From NCBI GenBank assembly GCA_964035795.1, contig OZ038322.1, positions 14,570,277 through 14,634,276 on the forward strand: DNA of 64,000 nt, in the 5' to 3' direction. The number at the start of each line of letters is the position of its first letter. Position 1 is the first letter of the stretch. The position numbers and the translations under genes were made by a program. Shown in pieces: positions 38,181 through 64,000 of this stretch. Origin of the DNA: Pterobdella sp. o SKG-2022 (taxonomy: Eukaryota > Annelida > Clitellata > Hirudinida > Piscicolidae). The notes beneath the pieces are model-generated. The model was not told the DNA's origin, did not search any database, and saw only the letters and a program-made list of their open reading frames with translations.

Positions 38181-39340
38181 ATGAATTTTAAAATCTGTAC
38201 CATGATCTTTTTTTTGGTTAGTTCGTAGTGTGCTCTCCTATTTTGATTTCTTCGCATTTTCGTTTATTTTTTAATTAATCCTAAAACAAACTTAATTTGC
38301 AGCAATTGCTTTCCATAGTTATTTCAAAAACAACTTTCAAGCCAAACACCGAAAAAAATCGATTCTACAGATTAATTTTCAATAATCTTTACAACGAGGA
38401 TATTAAAAAGAATAGGGCAGAACAAAAGGATGATATGATACTGAATGACATTTCTACTTGGTTTGGTCTTTCCAGTAACAGTTTTGATAGTCTCAAACTT
38501 TTATCCAACAATGAAGGTCTTTTTAATTTTTCGAGCTAAACATAAATAATCAAATAAAAAAATTTTTTGAGTTTTTTTCATCCCACTTCCACTTGGTAGT
38601 GTAAGTTCATCCTACGAAAAGCTTCGTGGAAAAAAATAAACTCAAAAAGTGTTTTTATTTAAATATATGTAAAAAAGATACATCCATTAAAATTTAATTT
38701 AACAACTAAGGCTTCATATTCATATATTTATGGATACTTCAAATGATTCCCACGTGAACAGGCCGAACAGTGGTGGAGTTCAGGTTGAAAAGTGGGGTGC
38801 ACTACACGATAAATGAAATGCACAAATTGTTTGAGAACAAAACAGGCAACAATAACTTCAAATTACCTTTGAGCAACATTGATCTTCAACCTTTAGTCAA
38901 ACTTTGTTACTGGGAAGGTGCCATTTTTGAACTTGATGATTTTCTTAACTTTTACAAACATTTTCTATCTGTCGACAGAGGGACAAAACCTATACGATAC
39001 TTCATGTGCCAAACTTCTAGCAACCACTCCAGAAACAAACTACAATCTTCTGGCTCTCTTGGTTATTCCCATCATCATCATCATCGCCATCATCGTTATT
39101 GCTTTTTTATGGTTCTTGAAATACAAACCAAGAAACAAAACAAACGTCACTTTGAATGAGATGGGCTACGTTCAAAATGTTTCCAAAGTTGGAGGCACGG
39201 TCTCTTCAAAGAACAATGGTGGTCTCTCAATGGCGAACTCTACCGTGAGGAATGAAGTCTACACCACCATGGGGAAGAGCTTTGGATTCTCTATCGACAA
39301 CGCTGATTTTTCCAACGAAAATGTCGATGATACAAACTAG
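38181..39340 (+). CDS. Small SEA-like single-pass membrane protein
   Basis: Four exons, 38181-38216, 38303-38516, 38762-38917 and 38979-39340 (the last intron is only 61 bp), keep phase and give 255 residues. A hydrophobic start (MNFKICTMIFFLQLLSIV) reads as a signal peptide. Residues about 20-135 resemble a SEA domain: a helix-rich half, then NNEGRTVVEFRLKSGV, which sits where SEA domains carry the autocleavage motif G-S-V-V-V; here Ser is replaced by Arg-Thr, so cleavage is doubtful. A membrane helix LLALLVIPIIIIIAIIVIAF and a Thr/Ser/Asn-rich cytosolic tail of about 85 residues follow. No mucin-type repeats are present. The SEA assignment rests on pattern only. The protein is likely at the cell surface; its function is unknown. 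Confidence 0.65.
38560..38670. mobile_element. MITE-like fragment, family B, copy 3
   Basis: Contains CCACTTGGTAGTGTAAGTTC, CTACGAAAAGCTTCGTGGA and AATAAACTC, closely matching 5235-5300. It lies in intron 2 of the SEA-like gene. Confidence 0.65.
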
Positions 39341-41182
39341 TAGTTGAATTTTTATTTTTTAAACGAGAAGTGAAGCATCTTGCAAGAATACAGAATTGAA
39401 AATGTTCAAAAATATTTAAAACAAACAACTTACACAATGTACAAATTATGAAAAATGGAATAAACTACATAAATCTTCCAAATTTTTTAAAACATCTGGA
39501 CATGTGGTGTGTCATGAAAAAAGCTTAAACACCGACAAATGGCGGCTCATGTCTCCAATTACATTATATCCCATTTTATTGAAACTAATTGCAAATACTG
39601 TAACAATGTTGATTGCTAGTGAATATAATGTAAACTTAAAAGTCAAGGCCCCATATTGAAGAGGCATCATAACAGATTGAAATATATACTAGAGTACTTG
39701 TAATAACTTGGCAGCTCTGGTGTTTGACACAAACTTATATAAAACATTTATAAAAAATGAAAAGCCTTTGTATAAAATAGTCTAATATCAGAGAATAAGT
39801 GGTAAAAATATTCCGAGGTGATGAACCATTACTAAACTTCTACTACTCCACGGAACAACACTCAGCCCCCTCTTCAGGTAAGCATCTGTAAAGACTTGAA
39901 AATAATTCCATTATATAAAGGCACCACACATCATGAGTCATGGAGGTATTTTAAGTAGGCCAATAATAAGATCAGTATATATTAATTCTTTACGCATATT
40001 TAACAATATACGAGTAATTTAAAACACATAAAAAATACCTTTAAATACACGCACACCCTCAAAAACACGTACCTTTAAACAAACATACACTTGGACACAC
40101 ACAAGAAAATATTTAAACAAAAAGATATTTTCAAAGACAGTCAAATACTCTAAGATGATCACGACTCTATATAAAAATGTAATCCAGTACAAAATTCAGT
40201 ACAGGATTTGATTGATTGGGTAAAAAATTCCCATATGGACTACCATAGTAATACTATGTTGTGGCTGGTGGCAGGTAAATCTAGTTGAAATTTAAATGCG
40301 GTGGTTCTCATATCAAGACGAATAATATTTATGTAAAATTTTAAAATGAGTTTTATACATGTACAGATGAATTGAGGTGGTGTTCGAAAAATATTTAAAT
40401 TCAAAACGAAAAATTCAGAATAGAAAATTATGCATATTTAAAAATATAATAAAAACCTCGATAAAATTTAAAATAAATCGAAAAAGACACAAAAAGACAA
40501 GCGTGTGAAAATACAAACGAGGAAACCACTTTTTGGTTCGCTCATCGGCCTGGAATACTTTATGGTGAATAAACCATTATTGCTTTGAATGCTCAAACAT
40601 TGCTGTGAGTAGATTAGCATTGACTTCAGTGAATGGGGAATTCAAAAGAATAAGTAGAATACAAGGTACCGCATGTACAAATAGATCTGAAATTAATTAC
40701 TTTGATGTTGAAAAAGGCTTGCATGTAGCGTAGTTGGACAAATTAAAATATTCACCAAACACTAGTTTCATTTTTAATGCATGAAGCGTTGATAATGTTA
40801 AACTTTTAGTTATTTGATTTGAGACTTTTTAATAATATAAAACTATAGTAGATGAAACATGCAGAAATAAATAGGGCACAAACTCGCCTATGTTGCATAC
40901 GGCATGAAATGCTCTGACAAGCGTGAAGCTGGGAGTCATGGCGTTTGTCAACTGGCTTGAGTAGTAGCTTCTCGAATAATTAGAAAGTAAATCGAAATAA
41001 AACATTGAAATACGTTAAAAAGTTGAAAATTAAAACAAAACTAGATTACAGATTGTAATAACATGTTCAATGATATAACGACAAATAGTACAGACACAGA
41101 TAAACTGACAATTTTAAATTCTGTCCCATGATTCCAACTATGCGAAAACCACCACGTGGCACATACAGCCACATGAGAGGCA
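39341..41182. other. Convergent intergenic region SEA-like / FMNL
   Basis: Should contain the 3' UTRs of both neighbours. I see no coding exon or RNA gene here. Confidence 0.5.
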
Positions 41183-54806
<13,624 letters not shown>

Positions 54807-56439
54807 CTTTCTGAATGTCCTTTCTGGGCTGTTATGAGACGCTGATTGGTGGAGAGATGGAAAAGCACCCATAGTTATAATCCAATTTCGTTTGAGCCAA
54901 TTTTTATAAGTTCAGGTAGTACAGACAAGTATTATTCTAAGACTCTTGTGGTTTATTTAAACATCCGCAAACAAGCAAACAGTAAGAAAGTAACTTTATT
55001 TAAAAATAAAAAAAATTCAAAGTTTCGTTTTATTACTTAAATTTTTTTCATTACAAATTTTGATAGCTTCAGCGGCGAAGGCTTTGAGAAAGATTATTCA
55101 TCTAACGAAAAGATTACTAATAGCTTAAGAAAAGTTTAAAAATAATCATAGTTCTAAATAAATATATCTAATAAAAACGATTATACTAAAAAATAGAAAT
55201 AGTTTTTTTTTTATTTTTCAAAATAATGCTAATTATATAAAAAAATATTTTTAATAGTGTATTGTACAAACTTTATTCAAGAATTTTATGATTCACACAT
55301 TTAATAAAATACTAGTAAAAAAATTTTATTTGAATAATTATTTATTTCAAATCAAAATAATTTTTTCTTGTGAGTAAAAACTCAAAAACCTGGTAACTAT
55401 AGACTTGAAATGTCCCAACTCTTTAATGTTGCAGAATTTACTATATCTAGGTTTTTTTTTAAACATAAAAATTATACTATGGCACGCTTATGTCATGAAT
55501 CGGCCATTAAATGACCTCAAATTGGGATTTTGATACATGATAGAGGTTTCAAAGAAATCTCAGTAATAATTGGTGAAGGATAAAATAAAAATTAAGTATA
55601 AAGTGCAAACGAAAAATATCATCATTGATAGTTTTAAAGTTTTAAAGAAAGTTATGTTATCCAAATGACACTAACGTCGAAAAATTTTACTTCTTAGTTT
55701 GTATAACTATAAAAATACTTTCAAAATACAAATAAACCATAAATTTACAACCAAAATAAACAAAATTATAACGTTTTTCATATTTTTAAAAAAATTTTAT
55801 GTATCTTTTTTATTCAGCTTTTTTGATTTATTTCTATATGATTAAAAAATTTTTAAATACATTTGTTTTAAATACAATGTTTTGACAAATTCAACTTTGT
55901 CATAACTCATTAGTATATTATTTTAAAATTGAGAAACATTTTTTTTATATTACTATAAAAACATATATAAAAGAATTTATTAGAAATTAAAGTTATTGTG
56001 AGATTAATGTGAAGTTTTATATAAAAAAGATTAATCCTGAAACATAATGAAACATTATTAAATTCATTATTAATGTCGAATATATTGCATAATTAGTTTT
56101 ATTGATTATTTGACACGTTCAAGGTCTGATGAAGATGCTCTGAAGTAGAATATGGTAAGGATAATGAAGTAGAAAATATTAGTTATACAGCCATCATGTA
56201 ACACATAATCTCACTAACGCTCATCTCACATCAAAGGGAGGGGGTGACTGGGTCGTTAGGCACAAGTGTGAGAATAGGGGGATGAACTTGATGATACGAT
56301 AAGATTTAGTTTATCAAATCGAAGTTTTTTATTCAACCAAATTATTTAAAACTATTTCGAACCAACTTAATTTTAATTAGAAAAACGACATAATTATTTT
56401 TAGTTTATAATTGACTAGTATAAGTATAAACATAATTGT

Positions 56440-56620
56440 ATAGCGCTTCCAAGCACTCTTAAAGGCGGCCTGCTATGAACTGCTTGAAGAGAATAGTTTT
56501 AAGAGTTTTATAAAATAGTATAGGAAAGAGAATATTCATGATAAAGATGTAAAATTTAGGAAAAAAGTACTAAACAAAGAAGAAGCAGATTTAGCATAAG
56601 AAGGAGAAGGAACAATAGAG
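56440..56620 (-). repeat. Dispersed repeat family D, copy 2
   Basis: Read on the minus strand: TTAAAACTATTCTCTTCAAG, CAGTTCATAGCAGGCCGCCT and GGAAGCGCTATA, matching 37600-37680. Confidence 0.6.
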
Positions 56621-57060
56621 CTGAGAACGGGAAGAAGAGCATAGACGAGCACGCTTAGAAGGTAGTGTGAGGTCAAAAAGGTAAGTTCAATTAAAAGATT
56701 TAGTACTTAAAATTACAGATTTTATACGAGAAGTGATAGTGAAAAGGTAGCCAGTGTCTTTATATTCTGATTTTCAGTACTCCAAAATAGTTTATTAATA
56801 GACTTATTTGTGGTTTTTGATTAAATTTATCGCGTCAGATGCTCAGTTTTACACAAGTTATACTTCATAAATTTATTTGGGCATGAACCACTGTTATCCA
56901 TAACTTACGTCATACAAACCCTCTTCCCACCAGTAAATTAAATTCATTTTTCTTCATCAAAATACTTTTCATAATGTGGTTGACTATTAGTTTCTATTAT
57001 AATACTCATAATTTTGAACGTTCGATTCCCAACTAAAACACCTTCAACTCCACGGAACAA

Positions 57061-57225
57061 AATTTAATGTAGTATTTATTAAACGCTTTTCCTTATAGAT
57101 GAAAGCATTTGTAACAAATTTAATGTACCGAAGACACTATGGAACAGTTGCTAATTGTTGGCTTAAACGGGATAACCGAAGAGTTAACCGTAGGTCAAGG
57201 TTCGAATCCCACTCTAGAAGCATCA
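57061..57225 (-). mobile_element. tRNA-derived SINE, copy 3 (decayed head)
   Basis: On the minus strand the body GCCAACAATTAGCAACTGTT, TGTCTTCGGTACATTAAA and the tail AAAGCGTTTAATAAATACTA match copy 2. The tRNA head is degenerate. A plus-strand GGTTCGAATCC next to it may be a second, unrelated tRNA fragment. Confidence 0.65.
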
Positions 57226-58174
57226 TCATTTTACTGATATTGAAAAATAATTGAGATTTGATATGGATTTACTGACAATTAGCTCAAAAAAGGGTTTCCT
57301 TGAGGATCAAAGCTTGAAGTGGTCTAAAAACGCTTAATTAAAACGAGTTTATGCCTAGATACACATAGGAAAGCTTAATGAATTTCATTATTAATGTTGA
57401 ATATATTGAATAATTAGTATTGATGCATAAAAATATTATTGAAATCAATAACAAAAAAAAGATAAATTGATAATAATCATAAAAATAAATAATAAAAACA
57501 TGAAAAGTAATGAATTAATGATAACAATAAAAACAACACTGAATAAATAAAGAACAAAAATATGCTTATTATTGCAAAAAAAGATGGAAGTTGAACGTTA
57601 TTGATGCAGGAAAAAGTTTATCTGTACATTGGAGAATCTGGCAAAAACTCCAATAATAATAATAATAGCAATAAGGGTAACAACAGAAATAAACATAATT
57701 AAGTACTGATAATAGTACAACTAATTGTAAAATTAGTAATAGTACCAATAATAATCCAAGTGTTTAATCGAATGGAAGATCATTTAAGTTATTCAGATAA
57801 TAATAGAATAAAATATTATAATAAAAATAATTATACTAATAATAAAATTAATAATAATGAATACAAGAAGATAAATAATAAAACAATAAAATCAAGCTTA
57901 TATCATAAAGTCACACTTGTATATACACTTGTAAATTTCGTGCTATGATCATTAATGGTAGATCGTGAATATTATGGCTTTCAATTTAGGCAATAAAATT
58001 TTTAAGTTAGCTAGATGTCGATAAAACAATAGAAAAAATAATTAAAAAAAATAAATTAATCACAAAAACCATTGATTTAAATATTTAAAAAATTTATAAA
58101 AACAATAATCTAGATTAAAATTCATAAAGCATGCCAACACATTACACACCATAGCTGTCTTAAAGTTAGTTGCG

Positions 58175-58175
<1 letters not shown>

Positions 58176-58230
<55 letters not shown>
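58176..58230. repeat. (TA)n microsatellite
   Basis: About 26 TA units in the region downstream of FOXO. Confidence 0.95.
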
Positions 58231-58234
<4 letters not shown>

Positions 58235-58619
58235 TATAAAAATAAATATGGCTGACATAATGGCTGTTTCAAGTAGTCAACGGTAACTATCCATATGACG
58301 TGGCTAAATGACATTTGGGTAAGGTACCAGGCTTTATTACATATTCACATTCTCAAAATTTTGCTTTTATAGTAATAGCTAAAATAATTAAAGAAAAAGA
58401 AATGATGATAATAATAATAATAACAATAATGTTAAAACTCTTTTTCGTTTTAATACCGAACCGATTGAAATTTCGCTTGTTTATGTACAACAGTTGATAA
58501 CTCACAAAAATGGCAAGGGTGACTTAGCTTGCAAAATTATGAAAATCATTTGCAAATTAAAAAATGTAGCTTAAAAATGAAAAAATTAGCCTAATAGCAC
58601 TTACATATTATCGATATAG

Positions 58620-58690
58620 AGTACACTGCTGTACATGCCCCAGTAACTGGGGTTGACAGCAGTTGAAATGGATTGTTGATATTACATATT
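58620..58690 (+). repeat. Dispersed repeat family C, second copy
   Basis: CACTGCTGTACATGCCCCAG, TAACTGGGGTTGACAGCAGT and TTGTTGATATTAC, matching the right end of 26525-26790 read on the opposite strand. Confidence 0.6.
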
Positions 58691-58973
58691 TAAAATAATT
58701 AAATTGAATAAGATATAATCTAAAACAAATTCATCAAAAATAAAATCATAAAAACAGAATAAAATCATGATAAAGAATGAACATGAGTGAATGGAGAGTG
58801 GAAGGCACATGGGATTGACGCAGGGATCAAGTAATGCCCTCTTTCATTCAGTCATCAGCATCTTTGTACTCAAATGATTATAAATCTTAAAATTCACGTG
58901 ATAAAACCACAATAAAAGTGAATGATTTCATAAATATAAATACTTTTGGATAGTACTCCTCTCGACTACCGTC

Positions 58974-61900
58974 TCAGGTAATTCTACTTTTGCCATCCTC
59001 CATACGATCATGTGTTGTGTTGTTTTTGGAAGCATCTCCATGCTTAATATCATTTAAAAAGTTGCTACCCTTGTCTTCGTTGAAGAGGTTATCAAAGAGG
59101 GAAAAGTCGTCAAGGAAGAGAGGTGTGTCATCCATGTTTGACAACAATGAGTCATCTTCAATGTCAGCCAGCGGGTTGGTGTCTTTGTTGAGGTTGGGCT
59201 TGTCGTTAAAGATGACGTCATTGAGGGAGTCCAGCTGATCTTCCCGCTCTTTGTCTGCATTCAACTTGTTGATGAATTCATCGATGTCGAAGTTGTTATA
59301 TTTTTTATTATTATCATCTTGCATAAAACCTTGATTACCCACCATACTACTATCAACCACATCATCTAATATGTTCTGGTTAAAGCTAGATAACTGGCCG
59401 ATAGAAGGTAGTGATGAGCTTGTAACACCGTGGTGTTTGTTGTCTTCATTAGAAAGTGGTTCTAATGTTTTAGAGACAACACTGTGTTGAAGTGGTTGCG
59501 TGGAGAAGACTGGGTGTTGTTGACTGGTGGATGAGTAGGAAAAAGTCTGCTGGTGAAAAGCCGATGAGAAAATTGAAGGTTGGTGGAAGAAGGCTGACAT
59601 CAATGAGGTTTGAACAATCTTTTGTGACAAAGTAACCCCCCTGTCACTTGTCTCCCTGTTGAGCAGCTCTTTCTTCTTGTGCAACATCTCAATGATCCTC
59701 CTATTCAGTGCTGGATTGTCCCTTCTAATCTTGCAGAACTTCTCCGAGTGCAGGATACTCAACAAAAGACGTTTTCTTTCTTCAGGTAGGTTATCATTAG
59801 CACCTTGTGTTTTGATTGGTTGAGGACTGCTGTCATGAGACTGGTAGTTGAAGGATTCATTGGATTGGGTAAGGAAACCTTCTGAATTGGGTGGATTTTG
59901 ATTGGAAAATGGGGTGTGGTCAAGTGGAGTTTGGTTGGGGCATGGAGAATGATCTGTCAAGGTCATGTTGTTGGTCTGCCTATTAAGGTCACTCAGCAAG
60001 TTGTTGCTCAATGAAAACACTTGTTGAGGCAGATTTTGGTGCACAAAGATTTGTTGCTGTTGTTGGTAATTATTTTGCTCTTTTTCAGATTGCTTGACCC
60101 TGTCTGTCAAGACAAGCTGCAAAATTTCAAATAACTCTCATATAAAGTTATGAAAATATAAACATGGTGAATCATAAAAAAATATCATTACCCTCATCAT
60201 CCTTCTATGCCCATTTCCATGTTAGCATTGAAAGAGAATTAATAAAACTACCTGATTGAGAAGCTGATCTTTGAGGTTGGCAGAGACACAGAATATGATA
60301 GGTCTGTTATTGCTGATAGTGTTGCTGGTGGTGCCTTGTTGACTCTGAGCAAAGTTCAATGGCACAAGAAAGGTTGGAGAGGCAAGTGGGATGCTTGAAC
60401 ACACCACGTATGATGATGCATTTGATGGTGTGTTGTTGATTGATGTGTCACTAAAAATTGATGGTGAGTTTTGATCAAAGTAAATTTGTTGGTTTTCATT
60501 GCTCTTCACTCCACCATCCTCGAGGTGAGATGAGAAGGACTTCTCTGACTCTGAGACCTTACGCCTTTTCAACTCCTCCTCCTCCAGCTTCAACTTGCGA
60601 TTCACCTGAAATTAAATTAAAACTTTTAATTTTGACATCTACTTGAAAAATTTTAAAAAACTAAGCTATCTCAATAAATTGACAAACTTTAAAACAGAAA
60701 AAATCACTTAAAAATGTAGGTTATGCCTAAGGAAAATTTTGCAAATCTACAAATAAGCTTTGCAGTCTTTAAATGGTTTTTATTTATAACATTTTAGCAA
60801 ATGTTTTGCCTAAGTGAACTTAATAAAACCAAGAAAACACAGTGGTTATTACAACCTTTATATTTTATTGGTTCTATATATAAATTATATTTATTAGCTT
60901 AAACCTAAAAATAACAACAGCTGAAATTTGCATTTTAAGAAATGTACAGCACTTTTTGTGAAATACCGCACATTTTTAAGTACCATTGACAACAGCACTT
61001 GATATCATAAGGTAGTTTTCCAAAAAGCTTTGTACATTTGTGTTGTTGAAAAACAAGTTTAATAAATAAAAAATATGTAAAAGTGCAAGTTTTTAAAATT
61101 AAAACACTTTGGCATAAAAACAACTAATCATGTTCAAAACTATTGTAATTTTTGATTTGCAAACTCAAAAAAATACTCAAAAATTAAGTTAGAAAGTAAG
61201 TCAATGACAATTGAGTTGCTACAAAAAATGAAAGCTTCCGAAAAATCTACTCAGTCATCTACAAACAAAACAACATGGCACCTTAACCCTCTTCTTATCG
61301 AGAAGAAGTGGTTCTCCCATGGTGGCTCGTCTTCTTGGGGGTTTGTTCTTGAGGAGGTCCTTGTTCACCACCCACCAACTACTCTTGCCTGCACCATCCT
61401 TCTGTACTCTGCAAAACTGCTGATGCAGAGAGAGATTGTGTCTGATGGAGTTCTGAGAGATAAATAGAGTTATTTCAAGTTGCATTTTGGGGAGAACCTC
61501 GTAATTTTCAGTGGATATTATATAATTAGCATTTTGAATGAAATAAATAACATTCAATAGTGAAAGAATAGTTTATATTGAAACAACCTTCCATCCCATA
61601 GAGGAAGCACTGTCAGATCGTTGCTCAAAGTATGGGATGTTTTTGATCATCCACTCATATATCTGCACTAGAGTCATACGTTGATCAGGAGTGCTTTCGA
61701 TGGCTTCAGTGATCAATTCTGCATAAGAAGCACTGCCCCAAGCATTCTTCCTTGAAATGCCCTTTTTCGAGGCTGTTGGTATTAATACTAAAGGGGATGA
61801 TGGTTGCGGTACCTTCAGGGACTTTTTGTTCAATTCATCTATTTCGGAAAGATTTTCTCCTGATGCCTAAATGGTTATAATCTTGTGGTGAATATAAATG

Positions 61901-62068
61901 CGTTTAATTTGCGTGATGCAAGTGATATGATAGTTTGACCTTTTCATTTATGGTGTCAAATGATGGTACAAGTTCTTTATAGTTAACTCTTGACCCATGC
62001 CAAGTATTTGATCTTTCTCTCATGCCTATGTCTATCTCTTCCTCCTCCATTCCACCATCACCATCCAT
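58974..62068 (-). CDS. FOXO: Forkhead transcription factor FOXO (DAF-16 type)
   Basis: Five exons, 62068-61940, 61866-61588, 61452-61288, 60605-60252 and 60116-58974, keep phase and give 689 residues. An N-terminal Akt-type site RERSNTW is present. The forkhead domain starts [20 protein letters not shown], shows the FOXO-specific insertion before helix 3 ([20 protein letters not shown]), and ends [10 protein letters not shown], followed by a second Akt-type basic site RRRAT. The rest is long and low in complexity (Gln, Ser, Asn, Asp), with an unrecognised helical block [20 protein letters not shown] and an acidic hydrophobic end ([12 protein letters not shown]) that resembles an activation domain. 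FOXO factors are held in the cytosol by insulin/PI3K/Akt phosphorylation and otherwise drive stress, metabolic and longevity genes. An acceptor-like TTTGTAG eight bases before the start codon suggests a 5' UTR intron. Confidence 0.93.
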
Positions 62069-63185
62069 TTTTAATCTACAAATTTTAATAAAACTGTAGG
62101 TATCGGTTGGAAAAATCACAAATTGCACACTTAACATAACACAAATCAATAATTCTTTAACAAATATCTCATTAAAATGGGAAAAATAAAAAAGTTCATG
62201 AAAAAATTAATGGATAAAAACTATCAAATCAAAACGTGCAAAGTATCTATTAAGTGATTTGATACTCTGAAATAAATTTGAAATCCCAATCAATATCTAA
62301 CAAATTTTGTATGCCTCACTTTGAAATTTCAATCACCCAATTTTTAGTTAAGCGAATAAATCGAAAATGTCTTGTTTTTTGTATGTATGGGAATGAGCGT
62401 GAAACTTTTAATGAAATAGGTCAAAATAATTATTCTGTTCTTGCATGAGTATTTATTGTATCATCAATTTTTTAAGTTTTTATTGAAAAAAAAATAAATA
62501 TGAAGTAAGTAAATTATTGAATAAAATATTCACTATAAAAAATAAACTATATATTATAATTCGAATTTAAATTCTAAATCAAAAATATTCTCAAGTTAAA
62601 TTAAAGCACTATTTAAAAGATTATGCCAGGAAGTGTCAGTTTCCAAGAACTTCACCAATTGATGTGTTTTTGAAGTCTTTCGTTGAACAAGGATTCTTCT
62701 ATATTCATATTATGATTAAAAAGTTTGTATTTCACCAACTATTATTTTTTTTATGATGAGGCTAGCTAAAATTAAATAATTTTTTCAACTCAATTATTTA
62801 ATTTCCAAAATATAATTACATATTTTGTTGTGACGTTGAAAAGGCTGTAAAACTCAATATTTCATATAAGGTTTTGAAAAAATTTATTCGTCACTAAATG
62901 ATTTCAACACATTAGATTTTCAAAAATCCGGATATCGGAAATACGGCCCAATTTTTAATTCCTTATTTTACTATTTTAAGCTGGATTTTAAAACATTCTT
63001 GAAAATATTTATTGTCCAAATCTCAAAAAACCTCAAAGTAGTAACAGTTATAAACAATTAAGTAAATCAAATGAAAAATACTTGAAAAAATTTTTAAAAT
63101 GTTTTTTCATAAGAATTCAGCTTGTTTCATATATAAATTGAATGGATTAAACTACGATGGTTATAATCTGAATTATCCTCCCTCT
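62069..63185. other. FOXO upstream region
   Basis: AT-rich, with no exon that I can support. Probably contains the FOXO 5' UTR exon and promoter. Confidence 0.4.
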
Positions 63186-63189
63186 TCAA

Positions 63190-63450
63190 AGCCAGGTGCC
63201 TTTTGGTGTATTTCATGTGAATTTGCTGATGAAAAGTTGTCATTTGAGATCTCTATTCAAAAGAAAATTGTCAAAAGCAGCTTCCCAACTTGCTTTGCAG
63301 TCTTCTGTTTTATCTGCGTTAAACAAAAAAACCTTTTCCTCGCAAGATTGCGTGCATATAAAAGATAATCATCCAAACTCATCTGTGGAACCTAATGGTG
63401 GAGTTAGAGAAAACACTTGCCACATTGAATATTTCATCGTTGGTGACTAG
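63190..63450 (+). CDS. Possible terminal exon of an unidentified gene
   Basis: An open frame of about 84 codons with balanced codon use, unlike its AT-rich surroundings, follows an acceptor-like CTTCAAAGCCAG and ends at TAG (63448-63450). Residues include LLMKSCHLRSLFKRKLSKAA and, near the end, NGGVRENTCHIEYFIVGD. No upstream exon or start codon is clear, and I do not recognise a family. It could be the last exon of a plus-strand gene or a gene relic. Confidence 0.3.
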   Translation, partial: SQVPFGVFHVNLLMKSCHLRSLFKRKLSKAASQLALQSSVLSALNKKTFSSQDCVHIKDNHPNSSVEPNGGVRENTCHIEYFIVGD

Positions 63451-64000
63451 AGGCTTGCAGACGATGTAGACAGGAGAGCAGTATACCTTTAAGAGCAGCA
63501 AGCATGGCTTATGATGTTGACATGAGCTTTGTGTTTCCCAGTGTCCTTGTGATCTGTGATTTGTTTGAGTATTTATGCTGATTGAATCGTTGCTTCATTT
63601 ATCGATGAGCTTGTTAGTTTTGATTTCTTAATTGATTTTTATTGCACCACAACAAATAGCAAACAAAATCAAAATTTTGTAACAATTAATTTTTTATATT
63701 GATTCTTTTAGAGACATCGTAAGTAGCTTGTATTTTAAATTTCAGTTCTTATTCTTCGAAAAATGAGGATTTTAAAGAACTAAAATTTTCGATAAGTACA
63801 ATCTTATCATAACTCATATTCTTATTGATTATTTTCAATGCAAATATTCACTAACGATCAATCTATTCAATATAGGGGAAGTTTTGAGAGTTTTTTCAAC
63901 TTATAATTGTTATTGACTTAGAATAATTTTTAATTATCCATTCCTATCATGAGGGTTTTTCGCATGATTATTCAATCCAATTCTATCTTTCCAATGAGTT

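Larger units (their letters stand above)
54807..58973. other. Intergenic region FMNL / FOXO
   Basis: Very AT-rich and without convincing exons. Holds a family A relative at about 55870-55970, family D at 56440-56620, SINE copy 3 at 57061-57225, a (TA)n run and family C at 58620-58690. The FMNL promoter should lie near 54807-55100. Confidence 0.5.

Overview
The window is nuclear DNA from an AT-rich, intron-rich invertebrate animal. I cannot place it to phylum. The evidence is animal-type gene content (triple-helical collagen, tweety, FOXO, FMNL formin, tweety and TMEM272-like membrane proteins), short exons with GT..AG introns, and many microsatellites and dispersed repeats. DRC3 implies motile cilia or flagella. 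TAA, TAG and TGA all end reconstructed genes, so the nuclear code is standard. Gene models below were joined by hand from splice signals, reading phase and family similarity; exon phases close in every model except where stated.

Layout: collagen-like membrane protein (+, 1-2037, 5' end outside the window); tweety homologue (-, 2762-7659); TMEM272-like four-pass protein (+, 9693-14207) whose long intron holds a decayed reverse-transcriptase element on the opposite strand; DRC3/LRRC48 (-, 14822-18830); casein kinase 1 delta/epsilon (+, 19223-25263); protein disulfide isomerase with a C-terminal KDEL (-, 28377-33690); UBE2S (+, 34193-36827); a small SEA-like single-pass membrane protein (+, 38181-39340); FMNL-type formin (-, 41183-54806, with a 200-N assembly gap inside FH2); FOXO (-, 58974-62068); and a possible unidentified exon at 63190-63450.

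From 1 to 36.8 kb the genes alternate strictly + - + - + - +, which gives compact divergent promoters (DRC3/CK1, 392 bp; PDI/UBE2S, 502 bp) and convergent tails. The neighbours do not form one pathway. They cover cilia (DRC3), signalling (CK1, FOXO), mitotic ubiquitination (UBE2S), ER folding of secreted proteins such as collagen (PDI), actin assembly (FMNL) and membrane proteins.

The remaining DNA is rich in small mobile elements: a tRNA-Ile-derived SINE (three copies), two families of short palindromic MITE-like elements, two further dispersed repeats, a LINE relic in a UBE2S intron, and tetranucleotide or dinucleotide repeats that sit right beside several splice sites. The most unusual gene is the collagen, whose Gly-X-Y region lies before a C-terminal membrane segment (type I topology), the reverse of the usual membrane collagens.
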